A DNA stretch of 64,000 nucleotides from 40CM-2-70-7 sp035631315 (GCA_035631315.1 DASQIZ010000116.1:1-64000), one strand, 5' to 3'. Shown: positions 8,174-17,574, counted from the stretch's first letter. A program made the numbers and translations. The notes: a model not told the origin generated them from the letters alone.

Positions 8174-9244
8174 GTGCTGACCCGTGAGCAGATCGAGCTG
8201 ATTCAGCAGGAGATCGACGGCGCGAACACGCCGGACGTGAGCGCCGCCGTGCGGTCGTTGGTGGAGCAGAACCCGGAGGCCCGGGCCCTGGCGGCCGAGC
8301 TCCGGCGTGTCGCCGGAATCTTCCACAGGGTGGGTGAGCGCCCGTCGCCGTCCCACCTCAGGCAGTCGATTCTCGAGGCCCTGCCGCAGCCGTCTCCCGC
8401 CCGTGTCGGGATCGTGCAATGGGCCGCTCAGCAGCTGACCACCGTCGGTGAACTCTTAGAGGGAGCGATCATGAACAAGAAGGCAGTGCTCATCGGAAGC
8501 GCCGCGGCCGCCATCCTGATCGTCGCCGCCGGACTCATCACCGGCTTCCCCCCGATCGGCGGCAGCTCCGGCACGATCGGCGGCGTCGAGAAGGCGACCC
8601 GGTATCAAGGTCACACGATGACCGAGGCCGACATCTCCCTCAAGAATCCGGAGATCCAGGCGCTGTTTCAGAATGACCAGGTCCTGCACCTGATCCAGAG
8701 CGACGCCTTCCATCAGATCATGGCAAGCGATGCGTTCCGGACGGTGATGGCGACCGATGCGTTCAACAAGATCATGCAGAGCGACGCGTTCCATCAGATC
8801 CTGGCGACCGACGCGTTCCGGCAGCTCAACGCCACCGACGCGTTCCATCAGCTGAACCAGAACGCCGCGTATCAACAACTGCAGGCGCAGGATGCGTTCC
8901 GGAGTCTGAACCAGGCGGATGCGATGCGCCAGTTGAACCAGAACGCCGCCTATCGGCAGCTCCAGGCGACCGACGCGTTCCGGACCGTGATGGCGAGTGA
9001 CGCGTTCCGGACGGTCATGGCGACCGACGCCTATCGCACCATCATGGCGACCGACGCCTTCCGCACGGTGATGGCCAACGACGCGTTCCGCACGATCATG
9101 GCGAACGACGCGTTCCGCACGATCCTGGCGTCGGATGCCTTCCGCACGCTGCAGTCGGCGGAAGCCTTCCGGACCCTGTCGCAGAGCCAGGCGCTGTCTC
9201 AGGACTTCATGCGGGAAGCCGCGTCGCAAGCGACGCAGAACTAG
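8174..9244 (+). CDS. Probable anti-sigma factor with nonapeptide-repeat exported domain
   Basis: A 356-residue protein starting at GTG 8174, preceded by AAGGAG (8159-8164) inside the sigma gene. Residues 1-98 form a soluble helical domain (LTREQIELIQQEIDGANTPD...). A hydrophobic membrane segment follows at about 103-122. Residues 176-337 are 18 gap-free copies of a nine-residue unit with consensus (S/T/N)DAFRT(V/I)MA; two weaker copies precede them. Gene order and single-pass topology match an anti-sigma factor whose sensor lies outside the cytoplasm, but the usual zinc motif HxxxCxxC is absent, so that role is inferred. An internal ATG at 8471 has its own AGAGGGAG, so a separate repeat protein could also be made. 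I know no named family for the repeat. Confidence 0.7.
   Translation: MLTREQIELIQQEIDGANTPDVSAAVRSLVEQNPEARALAAELRRVAGIFHRVGERPSPSHLRQSILEALPQPSPARVGIVQWAAQQLTTVGELLEGAIMNKKAVLIGSAAAAILIVAAGLITGFPPIGGSSGTIGGVEKATRYQGHTMTEADISLKNPEIQALFQNDQVLHLIQSDAFHQIMASDAFRTVMATDAFNKIMQSDAFHQILATDAFRQLNATDAFHQLNQNAAYQQLQAQDAFRSLNQADAMRQLNQNAAYRQLQATDAFRTVMASDAFRTVMATDAYRTIMATDAFRTVMANDAFRTIMANDAFRTILASDAFRTLQSAEAFRTLSQSQALSQDFMREAASQATQN
8699..9184 (+). repeat. 18 tandem 27-bp coding repeats (nonapeptide units)
   Basis: Exactly 486 bases, 18 units of 27 bases without insertion or deletion. The commonest units are SDAFRTVMA and TDAFRTVMA. Units 6 to 10 form a divergent block with NQ-rich ends (DAFHQLNQ, NAAYQQLQA, NAAYRQLQA), two of which are nearly the same, showing that larger blocks were duplicated. 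The period is in frame and the codons vary at third positions, so the protein repeat is under selection. Confidence 0.95.
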
Positions 9245-9263
9245 CTGATCGGCAGTGACCCCT

Positions 9264-9305
9264 GGGGATCCCGGTCCACTCTAACGCGGGCCGGGATCCC
9301 CTTGT
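9264..9305 (+). terminator. Intrinsic terminator after the ECF/anti-sigma operon
   Basis: GGGGATCCCGG (9264-9274) pairs perfectly with CCGGGATCCCC (9291-9301), followed by a short T-rich stretch. It lies 20 bases after the stop of the repeat protein and before the next gene. Confidence 0.7.
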
Positions 9306-9321
9306 AGTTTCTCCCCACTCC

Positions 9322-12288
9322 ATGTCACGACATCGATTCGCCCCGGTCGCGGCCGTCCTGGCCTGCGTCGCGGTGTGCGCGCCCTCAGGGCTCGCCGCCC
9401 AATTCGAGACGATCCAGACCGGCGCCATGCACCTGGTCTTCACTTCGCCGCTGCAAGCGTACATGGTGCCGCAAGTCGCCCGGAGCTTCGAGAACTCGCT
9501 GCAATTCCACTGCAAGCTGTTCGGCTACGATCCCGGCGGGCCGATCAACGTGCTGATGCACGACCTCTGGCAGTACGGCAATGCCGGGGCGAGTCCCCTG
9601 CCGAAGAACCACATCACGATCGGGATCGAGCCCTACTCGCACGACTACGAGTCCGCGCCTGCGCCTGAGCGCATGAGCTCGTCGCTCAACCACGAGATGG
9701 CCCACATCGTGACGGTGGACAAGGCGACCGGTGCCGATCGCTTTTACCGGTCGATTTTCTTCGGCAAGGTCACTCCCAATGCCGAAATGCCGCCGTCCAT
9801 GCTCTACGGCTACCTGACCACACCGCGCTGGTACGCGCCACGGTGGTATCTGGAAGGGATCGCCGTCTATCTCGAAACCTGGATGAACGGAGGCATGGGG
9901 CGCGCCATCGGACCGTACGACGAGATGGTGTTCCGCACCCTGGTAAAGGACAGCGCGAGGATTTTCGACTTCGTCGGCCTGGAGTCGGAGGGCACGACCA
10001 TCGATTTCCAGGTCGGCGTGAACAGTTACCTCTACGGCACGCGGTTCGTGAGCTACCTGGGTTACCGGTATGGCAATGACAGCCTGCTCGCCTGGTACAA
10101 CCGCACGCCCGACAGCCGGCGGTACTTCTCCTCGCAGTTCAAGCACGTCTTCGGGCGGTCGCTGGAAGAGGAATGGGACCGCTGGATCGCCTGGGAGCGC
10201 GACTGGCAGGCCGCGAACCTCTCGGCGATCCGCCGTCACCCGGTCACCGCCGACCGCCCCCTGACCGACCACGCCCTCGGCTCCGTCTCCCGCGCCTACT
10301 ACGACTCGGCGACGCGGTCGGTGCTGCTCGGCATCCGCTATCCAGGCCAGGTCGCACACCTCGCGCGCATCGACGTCGCGACGGGCACGATCACCAACCT
10401 CTTCGAGATCCTCGGTGCGTCCGGGTATTACGTGACCGCCCTGGCGTTCGATCCCGGGGCGCGAACGCTCTTCTACACGACGAACAACGCCAATTGGCGG
10501 AACCTGTATTCCTACGACCTGGCCACCGGCCACTCACGCCTGCTGCTGCGGAATGCGCGAATCGGCGATCTCACGTTCGACCGGTCCGACAGCTCCCTTT
10601 GGGGTGTCCGGCACGACAACGGGTTCTCGACGCTCGTCCGAATCCCCGCCCCATATACCGACTGGAACCAGATCGAGACCCTGCCCTATGGAGAGGATCT
10701 CTTCGATCTGGACATGTCACCCGACGGCACGACCCTGATCGGAGCGATGTCGGAAGTCAGCGGAAGTCAGAAGCTGGTGTTGATGAACGTCGCCGCGCTG
10801 CGCGCGAAAACAGGTGCGAAGCCGGAACTGCTGGAGGACTTCGGGGAGTGGCCGCCTTCGAACTTCGTTTTCTCGCCGGACGGGAAGTATCTCTTCGGCT
10901 CTTCGTACTACTCCGGTGTGTCGAATATCTATCGCTATGACCTGACGCGTCGTCTGACCCAACCGCTCTCGAACACCGAGACCGGATTCTTCAAGCCGGT
11001 GCCCCTCCCGGGCGACTCGGTGATGGTGTTCCGCTACAGCGCGCGCGGGTTCATCCCCTCGTTGATCCCCAATGTGGTCCCGGACAGCGTCAGCGCGATC
11101 AAGTTCCTGGGCAACGAAATTGCCGCGACGCGGCCCGAGGTGCAGTCGTGGGTCCCGGAGCGCGACTCCAGCCTGAACGTGGACTCGCTGCTCGCCACGG
11201 CGCGGCCGTACCACTCGCTCAGCCACGTCGCGCTGAACAGCATGTATCCGGTCGTGGAGGGGTACCAGAACGCGGCCGGCACCAACGCCGTCGCGGTCGG
11301 CATGCGGGCGAACCTGTCGGACCAGGTCGGCGCCACCGCGCTGAACCTGACCGCGTCCTATTCCCCGGATAACGCGCTCTCGTCGTTCGAGCGCATGCAC
11401 GTGCGCGCCGACTTCCTCTCATGGAACTGGAAGATCACGGCCGCCATGAACCGCGCCGACTTCTACGATCTCTTCGGACCCACCAAGGTGAGCCGCCGGG
11501 GGTATTCGCTGGCGGCGCAGTACAAGGGCAATCTCCTGATGGACGACCCGAGGAGTGTGACGTACACCCTCCGGGTGGCGGGATATAGCGGCCTCTCGAC
11601 GCTCCCGGAGTTTCAGAATGTCGCGGCGCCATTCTCCAAGCTGCTCGCATTCTCCGGCAACCTCGAGTACGGCTCCCTCCGTCGCTCATTGGGCGCCGTC
11701 GAAGACGAACTCGGCTCAACGGCAACTGCGACCGTTCACGCCAACTACGTGAACGGAACGCTCTTTCCCCAGCTGGACGTGGGCCTCTCTCACGGTTTCC
11801 TGCTGCCGATCAACCACTCGTCGGTCTGGTTCCGGGCGTCGGCAGGGTCGGCACTGCATGGGGACCGGAGCAACGCATTTGCCCAGTACTTCTTCGGCGG
11901 CTTCGGAAACAACTGGGTGGATTACCGCGACGTCAAGCAGTTCCGGGATCTCTCGAGCTTCCCCGGCATCGGTATCGACGATGCGGGCGGCTACAACTTC
12001 GGCAAGGCGCAGATGGAGTGGGTGCTGCCACCCCTCCGGTTCCGTCGCGTGGGTATCCCCAGCTTCTATCTCCAGTGGGCGGGCCTGTCTCTCTTCACCA
12101 CGGGCCTCGTCACCGACATGGATCAGGCGTCCTTGCGCCGGAAGCTGGTGAGCGCCGGGGCGCAACTCGACTTCCGCCTGGTGACCATCTCGCATCTCGA
12201 GTCGACGCTCACGGTCGGCGCCGCGATGTCGGGTGAAGTGGGCACCAAGCCTCACCGCGTCGGCATGTTCTCGTTCAAGATCATGTGA
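9322..12288 (+). CDS. Secreted zinc metallopeptidase/beta-propeller/outer-membrane barrel protein
   Basis: A 988-residue exported protein with a signal peptide ending near Ala25 (GLAAQ). Residues about 28-300 form a gluzincin-type peptidase domain, with NHEMAHI giving His124, Glu125 and His128, and the third zinc ligand probably Glu178 in the YLEGIAVYLETW helix. Residues about 310-620 contain TolB/WD40-like propeller blades (LYSYDLATGHSRLL, DLDMSPDGTTLIG, FSPDGKYLFGS). The C-terminal third resembles a surface-antigen/BamA-like barrel, with alternating strands and a final strand ending in a hydrophobic residue. Similar architectures are common in Gemmatimonadota; the substrate is unknown. It is the first gene of a coupled trio with prsW and a PP2C phosphatase. 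No clear Shine-Dalgarno sequence precedes it. Confidence 0.82.
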   Translation: MSRHRFAPVAAVLACVAVCAPSGLAAQFETIQTGAMHLVFTSPLQAYMVPQVARSFENSLQFHCKLFGYDPGGPINVLMHDLWQYGNAGASPLPKNHITIGIEPYSHDYESAPAPERMSSSLNHEMAHIVTVDKATGADRFYRSIFFGKVTPNAEMPPSMLYGYLTTPRWYAPRWYLEGIAVYLETWMNGGMGRAIGPYDEMVFRTLVKDSARIFDFVGLESEGTTIDFQVGVNSYLYGTRFVSYLGYRYGNDSLLAWYNRTPDSRRYFSSQFKHVFGRSLEEEWDRWIAWERDWQAANLSAIRRHPVTADRPLTDHALGSVSRAYYDSATRSVLLGIRYPGQVAHLARIDVATGTITNLFEILGASGYYVTALAFDPGARTLFYTTNNANWRNLYSYDLATGHSRLLLRNARIGDLTFDRSDSSLWGVRHDNGFSTLVRIPAPYTDWNQIETLPYGEDLFDLDMSPDGTTLIGAMSEVSGSQKLVLMNVAALRAKTGAKPELLEDFGEWPPSNFVFSPDGKYLFGSSYYSGVSNIYRYDLTRRLTQPLSNTETGFFKPVPLPGDSVMVFRYSARGFIPSLIPNVVPDSVSAIKFLGNEIAATRPEVQSWVPERDSSLNVDSLLATARPYHSLSHVALNSMYPVVEGYQNAAGTNAVAVGMRANLSDQVGATALNLTASYSPDNALSSFERMHVRADFLSWNWKITAAMNRADFYDLFGPTKVSRRGYSLAAQYKGNLLMDDPRSVTYTLRVAGYSGLSTLPEFQNVAAPFSKLLAFSGNLEYGSLRRSLGAVEDELGSTATATVHANYVNGTLFPQLDVGLSHGFLLPINHSSVWFRASAGSALHGDRSNAFAQYFFGGFGNNWVDYRDVKQFRDLSSFPGIGIDDAGGYNFGKAQMEWVLPPLRFRRVGIPSFYLQWAGLSLFTTGLVTDMDQASLRRKLVSAGAQLDFRLVTISHLESTLTVGAAMSGEVGTKPHRVGMFSFKIM

Positions 12289-13301
12289 CGAGCCTCATCG
12301 CCGTCGCCGTCAGCGTCCTGCCGGTGCTCGTCTTCCTCGGCGCGCTGGTCCTCATCGACAGCTACAAGCTCGTGGCGCTCCGCGCGATTCTGGTGTCGGT
12401 CACCGCCGGCGCCGTCGCGGGACTCGTCGCGTACGCCGTAAACGTGCGCCTTCAGCCGTCCCTCGCCCTGGACTGGGCTCAATACTCCCGCTATGTCGCC
12501 CCCGTCGTCGAGGAGTCGCTCAAGGCGGCGTTCGTCGTATTTCTCTTGAAGCGGAACAAGGTGGGCTTCGTCGTCGACGCCGCGATTCACGGCTTCGGCA
12601 TCGGCACGGGTTTCGCGGTCCTCGAAAACCTCTATTACCTGCAGGCGAGTCCCACAGGCACGATCTGGACGTGGGTGGTGCGCGGGTTCGGCACGGCCGT
12701 CATGCACGGCGGCGCCACCGCCATCATGGCCATGGTCTCGAAGACGCTCCAGCATCGCTCCGATGTGTTCCGGCTCTACCTGGTCCTGCCGGGACTCGGG
12801 CTCGCCATGGTCCTGCATTCGCTCTACAACCACTTTGCCCTTCATCCCCTGCTGGCCACGGCACTGATCGTATTGGTCTTTCCCGCCCTCAGCCTTGCGG
12901 TCTTTGAACGGAGCGAGCGGGAAACCAAGTCGTGGCTGGGAACGGGGTTCGACACGGATCAGGAGCTCCTGCGCGCCATGCGGGCAGGCCGGGTTTCCAG
13001 CACGCCGGTCGGGCGGTATATCGCGACGGTCCAGACCCGCTTCCCCGCCGAAGTAATCGTCGACATGATGTGCCTCCTGCGGCTGCGTGCCGAGCTGGCG
13101 ATCCGCGCCAAGGGAGTGCTGATGATGCGGGAGGCCGGGTTCGAGACCGCGCCCGATCCGACGGTGAAGGAAAAATTCGGGGAGCTCAGGTACCTGGAAA
13201 AGAACATCGGTAAGACCGGACTTCGGGCGTTACATCCCTTCGTTCACACCAGCACGCGGGACCTCTGGCAGATGACCGTGCTCGACGGGGAGCGAGGATG
13301 A
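12285..13301 (+). CDS. PrsW-type intramembrane metalloprotease
   Basis: A 338-residue polytopic membrane protein. It carries the PrsW signatures: EESLK with Glu76-Glu77, His102 and Glu114-Asn115 (IHGF...VLENLYY), His141 in MHGG, and His178 in LHSLYNHF. In Bacillus subtilis, PrsW makes the first cut in anti-sigma factor RsiW. By analogy this enzyme could process the membrane-bound anti-sigma-like protein at 8174-9244, but that is inference from proximity. The last 110 residues form a soluble extension (about 225-338). The start is GTG 12285, overlapping the upstream stop as GTGA; its own stop overlaps the phosphatase start as ATGA. Confidence 0.88.
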   Translation: MTSLIAVAVSVLPVLVFLGALVLIDSYKLVALRAILVSVTAGAVAGLVAYAVNVRLQPSLALDWAQYSRYVAPVVEESLKAAFVVFLLKRNKVGFVVDAAIHGFGIGTGFAVLENLYYLQASPTGTIWTWVVRGFGTAVMHGGATAIMAMVSKTLQHRSDVFRLYLVLPGLGLAMVLHSLYNHFALHPLLATALIVLVFPALSLAVFERSERETKSWLGTGFDTDQELLRAMRAGRVSSTPVGRYIATVQTRFPAEVIVDMMCLLRLRAELAIRAKGVLMMREAGFETAPDPTVKEKFGELRYLEKNIGKTGLRALHPFVHTSTRDLWQMTVLDGERG

Positions 13302-14341
13302 AGGCACTGATCGTGGGCCCTCCCACCGCGGAGCGCGGCGCCCTGGCGTCGCAGGCGCGGGAAGAAGGCTACGCCGTGGAGACGGCCATCTCGGGAAGCG
13401 ACGCCCTGGCGAGTCTCAGAAACGAGGCGTTCGACCTGGTGCTGTTGGCCGCCCCCCTGCCCGACATGGAAGCCCGGCAGTTCTTCAAGGCCGCGGCGGC
13501 TCTGGGCCAGCGGCGCTCGCGCGATGTCGAGAGTCTCACCCATGAGATGGACGTTGCGCGCAACATTCAGCGCGACTTCCTGCCCGAGTCGCTGCCGCTG
13601 GCGCCCGGAATCCAGCTCGAGGCCGTCCTCAATCCGGCCCGGCAGGTCTCCGGCGATTTCTACGACGCGTTCCCGCTCCCGCCCTCCGACACAGTGGTCC
13701 TCGTCGTCGGCGATGTGTGCGACAAGGGCGTCGGTGCCGCGCTGTTCATGGCGCTCTTCCGCTCCCTCATCCGCGCGTCTGCCGATCCCGTTCAGGGCGG
13801 CGCAATTCAGATGATCGGCGGCCGCCGCACCATCGTACGTCAGTCGATCGAATCGGCGACGCCAGCTGACCTGCTCACCCGGGTGGCGGGCTTCACGAAC
13901 GACTACATCGCCCGGCTGCACGGACGCACCAACATGTTCGCTACCGTCTTCCTCGGCGTGCTCGATCCCGGCACCGGACGCCTCGACTACGTCAACGCCG
14001 GTCACGAGCCGGCCCTCGTCGTCGCCCCAGACGGCGGGATCCGGGAGCTGCGGCCGACGGGACCTGCGCTGGGTCTCATGCCCGATCAGGTCTTCCGGGC
14101 CGCTCAGACGACGCTCGATGCGCGCCAGGCGCTCGTCGCATTCACCGACGGGTTGGTCGAAGCCCGGAGCATGGCCGGTGAGGTGTTCGGGGCCGGGCGT
14201 TTACGGGACGCGTTGCGGGCGAATTGCGGGTCGGCGAAGACGCTGGTCCGAGGCGTCGTGGACACGTTACAGGCGTTCACTGGACAAGCGGAGCCGCACG
14301 ACGATGTCACGCTGTTGGCGGCCTCTCGCCCTGACGCCTGA
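13298..14341 (+). CDS. SpoIIE/RsbU-type PP2C phosphatase with pseudo-receiver
   Basis: A 347-residue protein. Residues 1-65 look like the first half of a response-regulator receiver, but the phosphoacceptor aspartate position reads LLAAPLPD, and the second half is missing; it is a truncated, non-phosphorylatable remnant. A linker helix with VARNIQRDFLPESLP leads into the SpoIIE-type PP2C domain. The metal-binding residues are visible: Asp120 in VSGDFYDAF, Asp139 in VVGDVCDKG, then VNAGHEP, FTDGLVEA and PHDDVTLL. The enzyme class dephosphorylates STAS antagonists. The only STAS protein in the window is at 6779-7108, making it a likely substrate. Translation is coupled to prsW. Confidence 0.9.
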   Translation: MKALIVGPPTAERGALASQAREEGYAVETAISGSDALASLRNEAFDLVLLAAPLPDMEARQFFKAAAALGQRRSRDVESLTHEMDVARNIQRDFLPESLPLAPGIQLEAVLNPARQVSGDFYDAFPLPPSDTVVLVVGDVCDKGVGAALFMALFRSLIRASADPVQGGAIQMIGGRRTIVRQSIESATPADLLTRVAGFTNDYIARLHGRTNMFATVFLGVLDPGTGRLDYVNAGHEPALVVAPDGGIRELRPTGPALGLMPDQVFRAAQTTLDARQALVAFTDGLVEARSMAGEVFGAGRLRDALRANCGSAKTLVRGVVDTLQAFTGQAEPHDDVTLLAASRPDA

Positions 14342-14406
14342 GGGGCTCTAGAATGTTCCCATGACCCTCCGCCTTCTCCCTTCCTTCCTTCACACCGATC
14401 ATTGAC

Positions 14407-17400
14407 ATGAACAAGACCCGCCGGGACTTCGCGCTCCAATACGCCCGTTCGAGCTTCACCGCGGTCGTGCTTGCGGTGGTGGGTGTTCTGCCACTCGCCG
14501 CGCAGCAGTCGATCGACTCGAGCGATTACGCCGGCATGCGCTGGCGTCTCATCGGACCCTACCGCGCCGGCAACGTGTACTCGGTCGCCGGCGTCCCTGG
14601 TGACCCCACGGTCTACTACATCGGGACACCGGAAGGTGGTGTCTGGAAGACCACCGACGGCGGCACCGTCTGGCGGCCCATCTTCGACGCCGAGCACGTG
14701 CCGTCGATCGGCGCGGTCACGGTCGCCCCCTCCGACCCGCGCATCGTCTACGTAGGCACCGGCGACCCCACGGGCTGGTCGTTCACGGCCGGTAACGGCG
14801 TGTACCGCTCCGACGATTCGGGCGCCACGTGGCAACAGGTCGGACTCGCGGACACGAAGTACATCACGGCGCTGGTGGTGGATCCCCACGACGCCAACGT
14901 GGTCCTCGTGGGTGCCCTGGGCTCGCGGGGATTCGGGGGAGGACCCAACGCGGCGCGGGGCGTCTACCGCTCCACCGACGGCGGCCGCACGTGGAGCCAC
15001 ACGCTCTCCCTGGATCCGTACACCGGCGTCGCGGGCATGAGTGGCGATCCTTCCGATGCGTCGATCGTTTACGCCACCCTGCAGCGCAACCCCTTCGGAA
15101 TGAGCGCCGCGGCACGCGACAGTCTCGTGCCCCTGGGCAGCGGCATCTACAAGTCCACGGATGCGGGACGCACGTGGGCCCAGGTCGGCGGCCGGGGACT
15201 CCCCGCCGCCGCCCGCGGGTTCCAGGTGGCCGTCGCGCCGGGAACTGGCGGACGTCGCGTGTACGCTGAAGCGGCAGGGGGCGGGCGGGACGCGGGGGGA
15301 TTGTACCGCTCGGACGACGGTGGTGAGTCCTGGCAGCTCGGCACCCGACAGCTGCTCTCCGCGGGCGGACCGATCTACGTGGATCCGAGGGACTCCGACG
15401 TCGTCTACCTCATGGGCACGGCGATGTACCGCTCCGTGGACGGCGGGAAGACCATCGAGGCATACAAGGGGTCGGCGGGCGGAGACGATCCGCGTGACTT
15501 GTGGATCGATCCCACCAATTCGCGGCGCATGTTGATGGGAGTGGACCAGGGGCCCACCATCACCGTGGATGGCGGCCGGACGTGGACGCCGTGGTACAAC
15601 CTGCCGAATGGCCAATTCTACCGCGTGTCGACGGACCACCACTTCCCCTACCGGGTCTGCGCACCGCAGCAGGACAGCGGCACGGCGTGCCTGCTTTCCC
15701 GCTCGGACTTCGGCGAGATTCGCGATGCCGATTGGTCACCGGTCGGTGGATTCGAGGACGGGTTCATCGTCACCGACCCCACGAACGATCGCTGGGTCTA
15801 CACGCAGGGGTGGTATCACGTCCTGCGGCGTTTCGACCGCGAGACCGGCCAGGTGGCGGTGCTCTACACGCCGACACCGGACGATCACTTCGGGGGTGCT
15901 CCTCCGCTGGCCTTTTCGCCGCAAGACCCACACGTGCTCTACATGGGCGCGCAATACGTCCTGGCGTCGAATGACGGCGCGCGCACCTGGCGGCACCTGA
16001 GCCCCGATCTCACCGGTGCGCGGGGTGACACCACCCCGCTGCTACCCGGTGTCCGCCGGCTCCAGGCCACGATCGAAACGCTGGCACCCTCCACGGTGGC
16101 GCGAGGCGAGATCTGGGCCGGGACCAGCAACGGACTGATTCAGCTTACGCGGGATGGCGGCGCGACGTGGACGGAGGTCAAGCCCGATCTGCCGCCGCGC
16201 GCCGGCGTGTCCGTGATCGACGCCTCACACCATTCGGCGGGCGTCGCCTACGCCACCGCGAGCGTCTTCGGCGACGACCATCCCTACATCTACCGGACGA
16301 CCGACTTCGGGAAATCGTGGGCGAAGATCGTAACCGGGCTGCCGGGGGAGGGGGTGGTCCGTACCGTCCGCGAAGATCCGGTTGACGCAGACCTTATCTA
16401 CGCCGGTACCGTCAAGGGCGTCTGGGTCTCATTCGATCGTGGCGACCACTGGCAGTCGCTGCAGCTCAATCTTCCGACCACGGTGGTGAGTGACCTCACG
16501 GTGCACGACAACGACCTCGCGATCTCAACCTACGGCCGCGGCCTCTGGATCCTGGACGATGTGACGCCCCTCCGGCAGGCGCGTGGAGCGGTGGCCTCCG
16601 CGTCGACGCCGTATCTCTACCGGCCCGAGCGGGCCATCCGGATTCGATGGGACAACATCCAGGACACGCCGCTCCCTCCCGAGGTGCCGGCGGGCGAGAA
16701 CCCCCCCGAGGGCGCGATCATCGACTATCGGCTCGCGGCTCCCGCTCACTCCGTGACCCTGTCGATGTACGACAGTGCGAACCACCTCGTGCGGAGCTAT
16801 TCGAGCGCCGCGCCGCCCGCCGACACGTCGCCGCCCAACATTCCGACGTACTGGTTCGCGCCGCTGGTGGTGCTTCCCACGACCCCGGGGATGCATCGCA
16901 TCGCCTGGGATCTGCGCGAACCGCCGCCGGAGGCCCTGAACTACGGCTATTACGGGACGCTGCTCGATTACACCGAGTACACGCTCAATACCCACTCGGT
17001 CCTGGGCGCCACGCCGCGACGCGAGCCGACAGGGCCGCTCGTCGCGCCCGGACGGTATCGGGTGGAGCTCGACGTGGACGGCAAGAGCCTGACGCAGCCG
17101 CTGGAGGTCATGAACGACCCGCGCGTGCCGATCTCGACGCAGGCGCTCGTCACGCAAACCCGCTTCCAGGAACGGATCGTCGCCGGGATGGCAGTGAGCT
17201 ACGATCAGTTCAACCGCGTCACCGCGCTGCGCGGTGCGCTCGCGTCCGCCGCGGCGCGTGACACGCAACTTGTGGCCACCGCGCGAGCGCTTGATGCCCT
17301 CGCCTCGGGGACGGGTGGACAAAGCGGCTTCGGACCCGCCAACCGCGACCTCGCGCGTCACCTCGATGACATGGAATTCGGCGACGCGCTCCCGACGCCG

Positions 17401-17574
17401 AGCGACATAGCGGCGGTGGAGGCCGACTGCCGGGAGATCGACAGGGCGCTCGCCGGGTTCCGGCGCATGGCCACGCAGGATCTGTCCTCACTCAACGCGA
17501 GGCTCAAGGCGGCACATCGAGCGGAGGTGGCCGTGGAGCCGGTGCCGGCAGGTCCAGCGTGCGGGCGCCCGTAG
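14407..17574 (+). CDS. Secreted VPS10/BNR-repeat propeller protein
   Basis: A 1055-residue exported protein with an N-terminal signal (MNKTRRDF...GVLPLAAQ) that includes a twin-arginine-like pair but is otherwise Sec-like. Residues about 40-730 hold many sortilin/BNR units with the Asp-box pattern, such as GVWKTTDGGTVW, GVYRSDDSGATW, GIYKSTDAGRTW and YRTTDFGKSW. They form one or two ten-bladed propellers. The C-terminal 300 residues (about 760-1055) contain an Ig-like region with PGRYRVELDVDGK and a helical tail. Such proteins are abundant in Gemmatimonadota and Acidobacteriota and are annotated as glycosyl hydrolase or sialidase-like, but no catalytic residues of those enzymes are evident. 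Binding or scaffolding is equally possible. Confidence 0.85.
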   Translation: MNKTRRDFALQYARSSFTAVVLAVVGVLPLAAQQSIDSSDYAGMRWRLIGPYRAGNVYSVAGVPGDPTVYYIGTPEGGVWKTTDGGTVWRPIFDAEHVPSIGAVTVAPSDPRIVYVGTGDPTGWSFTAGNGVYRSDDSGATWQQVGLADTKYITALVVDPHDANVVLVGALGSRGFGGGPNAARGVYRSTDGGRTWSHTLSLDPYTGVAGMSGDPSDASIVYATLQRNPFGMSAAARDSLVPLGSGIYKSTDAGRTWAQVGGRGLPAAARGFQVAVAPGTGGRRVYAEAAGGGRDAGGLYRSDDGGESWQLGTRQLLSAGGPIYVDPRDSDVVYLMGTAMYRSVDGGKTIEAYKGSAGGDDPRDLWIDPTNSRRMLMGVDQGPTITVDGGRTWTPWYNLPNGQFYRVSTDHHFPYRVCAPQQDSGTACLLSRSDFGEIRDADWSPVGGFEDGFIVTDPTNDRWVYTQGWYHVLRRFDRETGQVAVLYTPTPDDHFGGAPPLAFSPQDPHVLYMGAQYVLASNDGARTWRHLSPDLTGARGDTTPLLPGVRRLQATIETLAPSTVARGEIWAGTSNGLIQLTRDGGATWTEVKPDLPPRAGVSVIDASHHSAGVAYATASVFGDDHPYIYRTTDFGKSWAKIVTGLPGEGVVRTVREDPVDADLIYAGTVKGVWVSFDRGDHWQSLQLNLPTTVVSDLTVHDNDLAISTYGRGLWILDDVTPLRQARGAVASASTPYLYRPERAIRIRWDNIQDTPLPPEVPAGENPPEGAIIDYRLAAPAHSVTLSMYDSANHLVRSYSSAAPPADTSPPNIPTYWFAPLVVLPTTPGMHRIAWDLREPPPEALNYGYYGTLLDYTEYTLNTHSVLGATPRREPTGPLVAPGRYRVELDVDGKSLTQPLEVMNDPRVPISTQALVTQTRFQERIVAGMAVSYDQFNRVTALRGALASAAARDTQLVATARALDALASGTGGQSGFGPANRDLARHLDDMEFGDALPTPSDIAAVEADCREIDRALAGFRRMATQDLSSLNARLKAAHRAEVAVEPVPAGPACGRP

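Noticed and set aside
8699..9184. A 27-base periodic array considered as a CRISPR or DNA minisatellite
   Set aside because: There are no unique spacers between the units, the period is in frame with no interruption, and variation is mainly at third codon positions; it is a protein repeat.
14104..15642. A 512-codon minus-strand open frame over the phosphatase and VPS10 genes
   Set aside because: It spans two unrelated plus-strand genes and has no recognisable domain.
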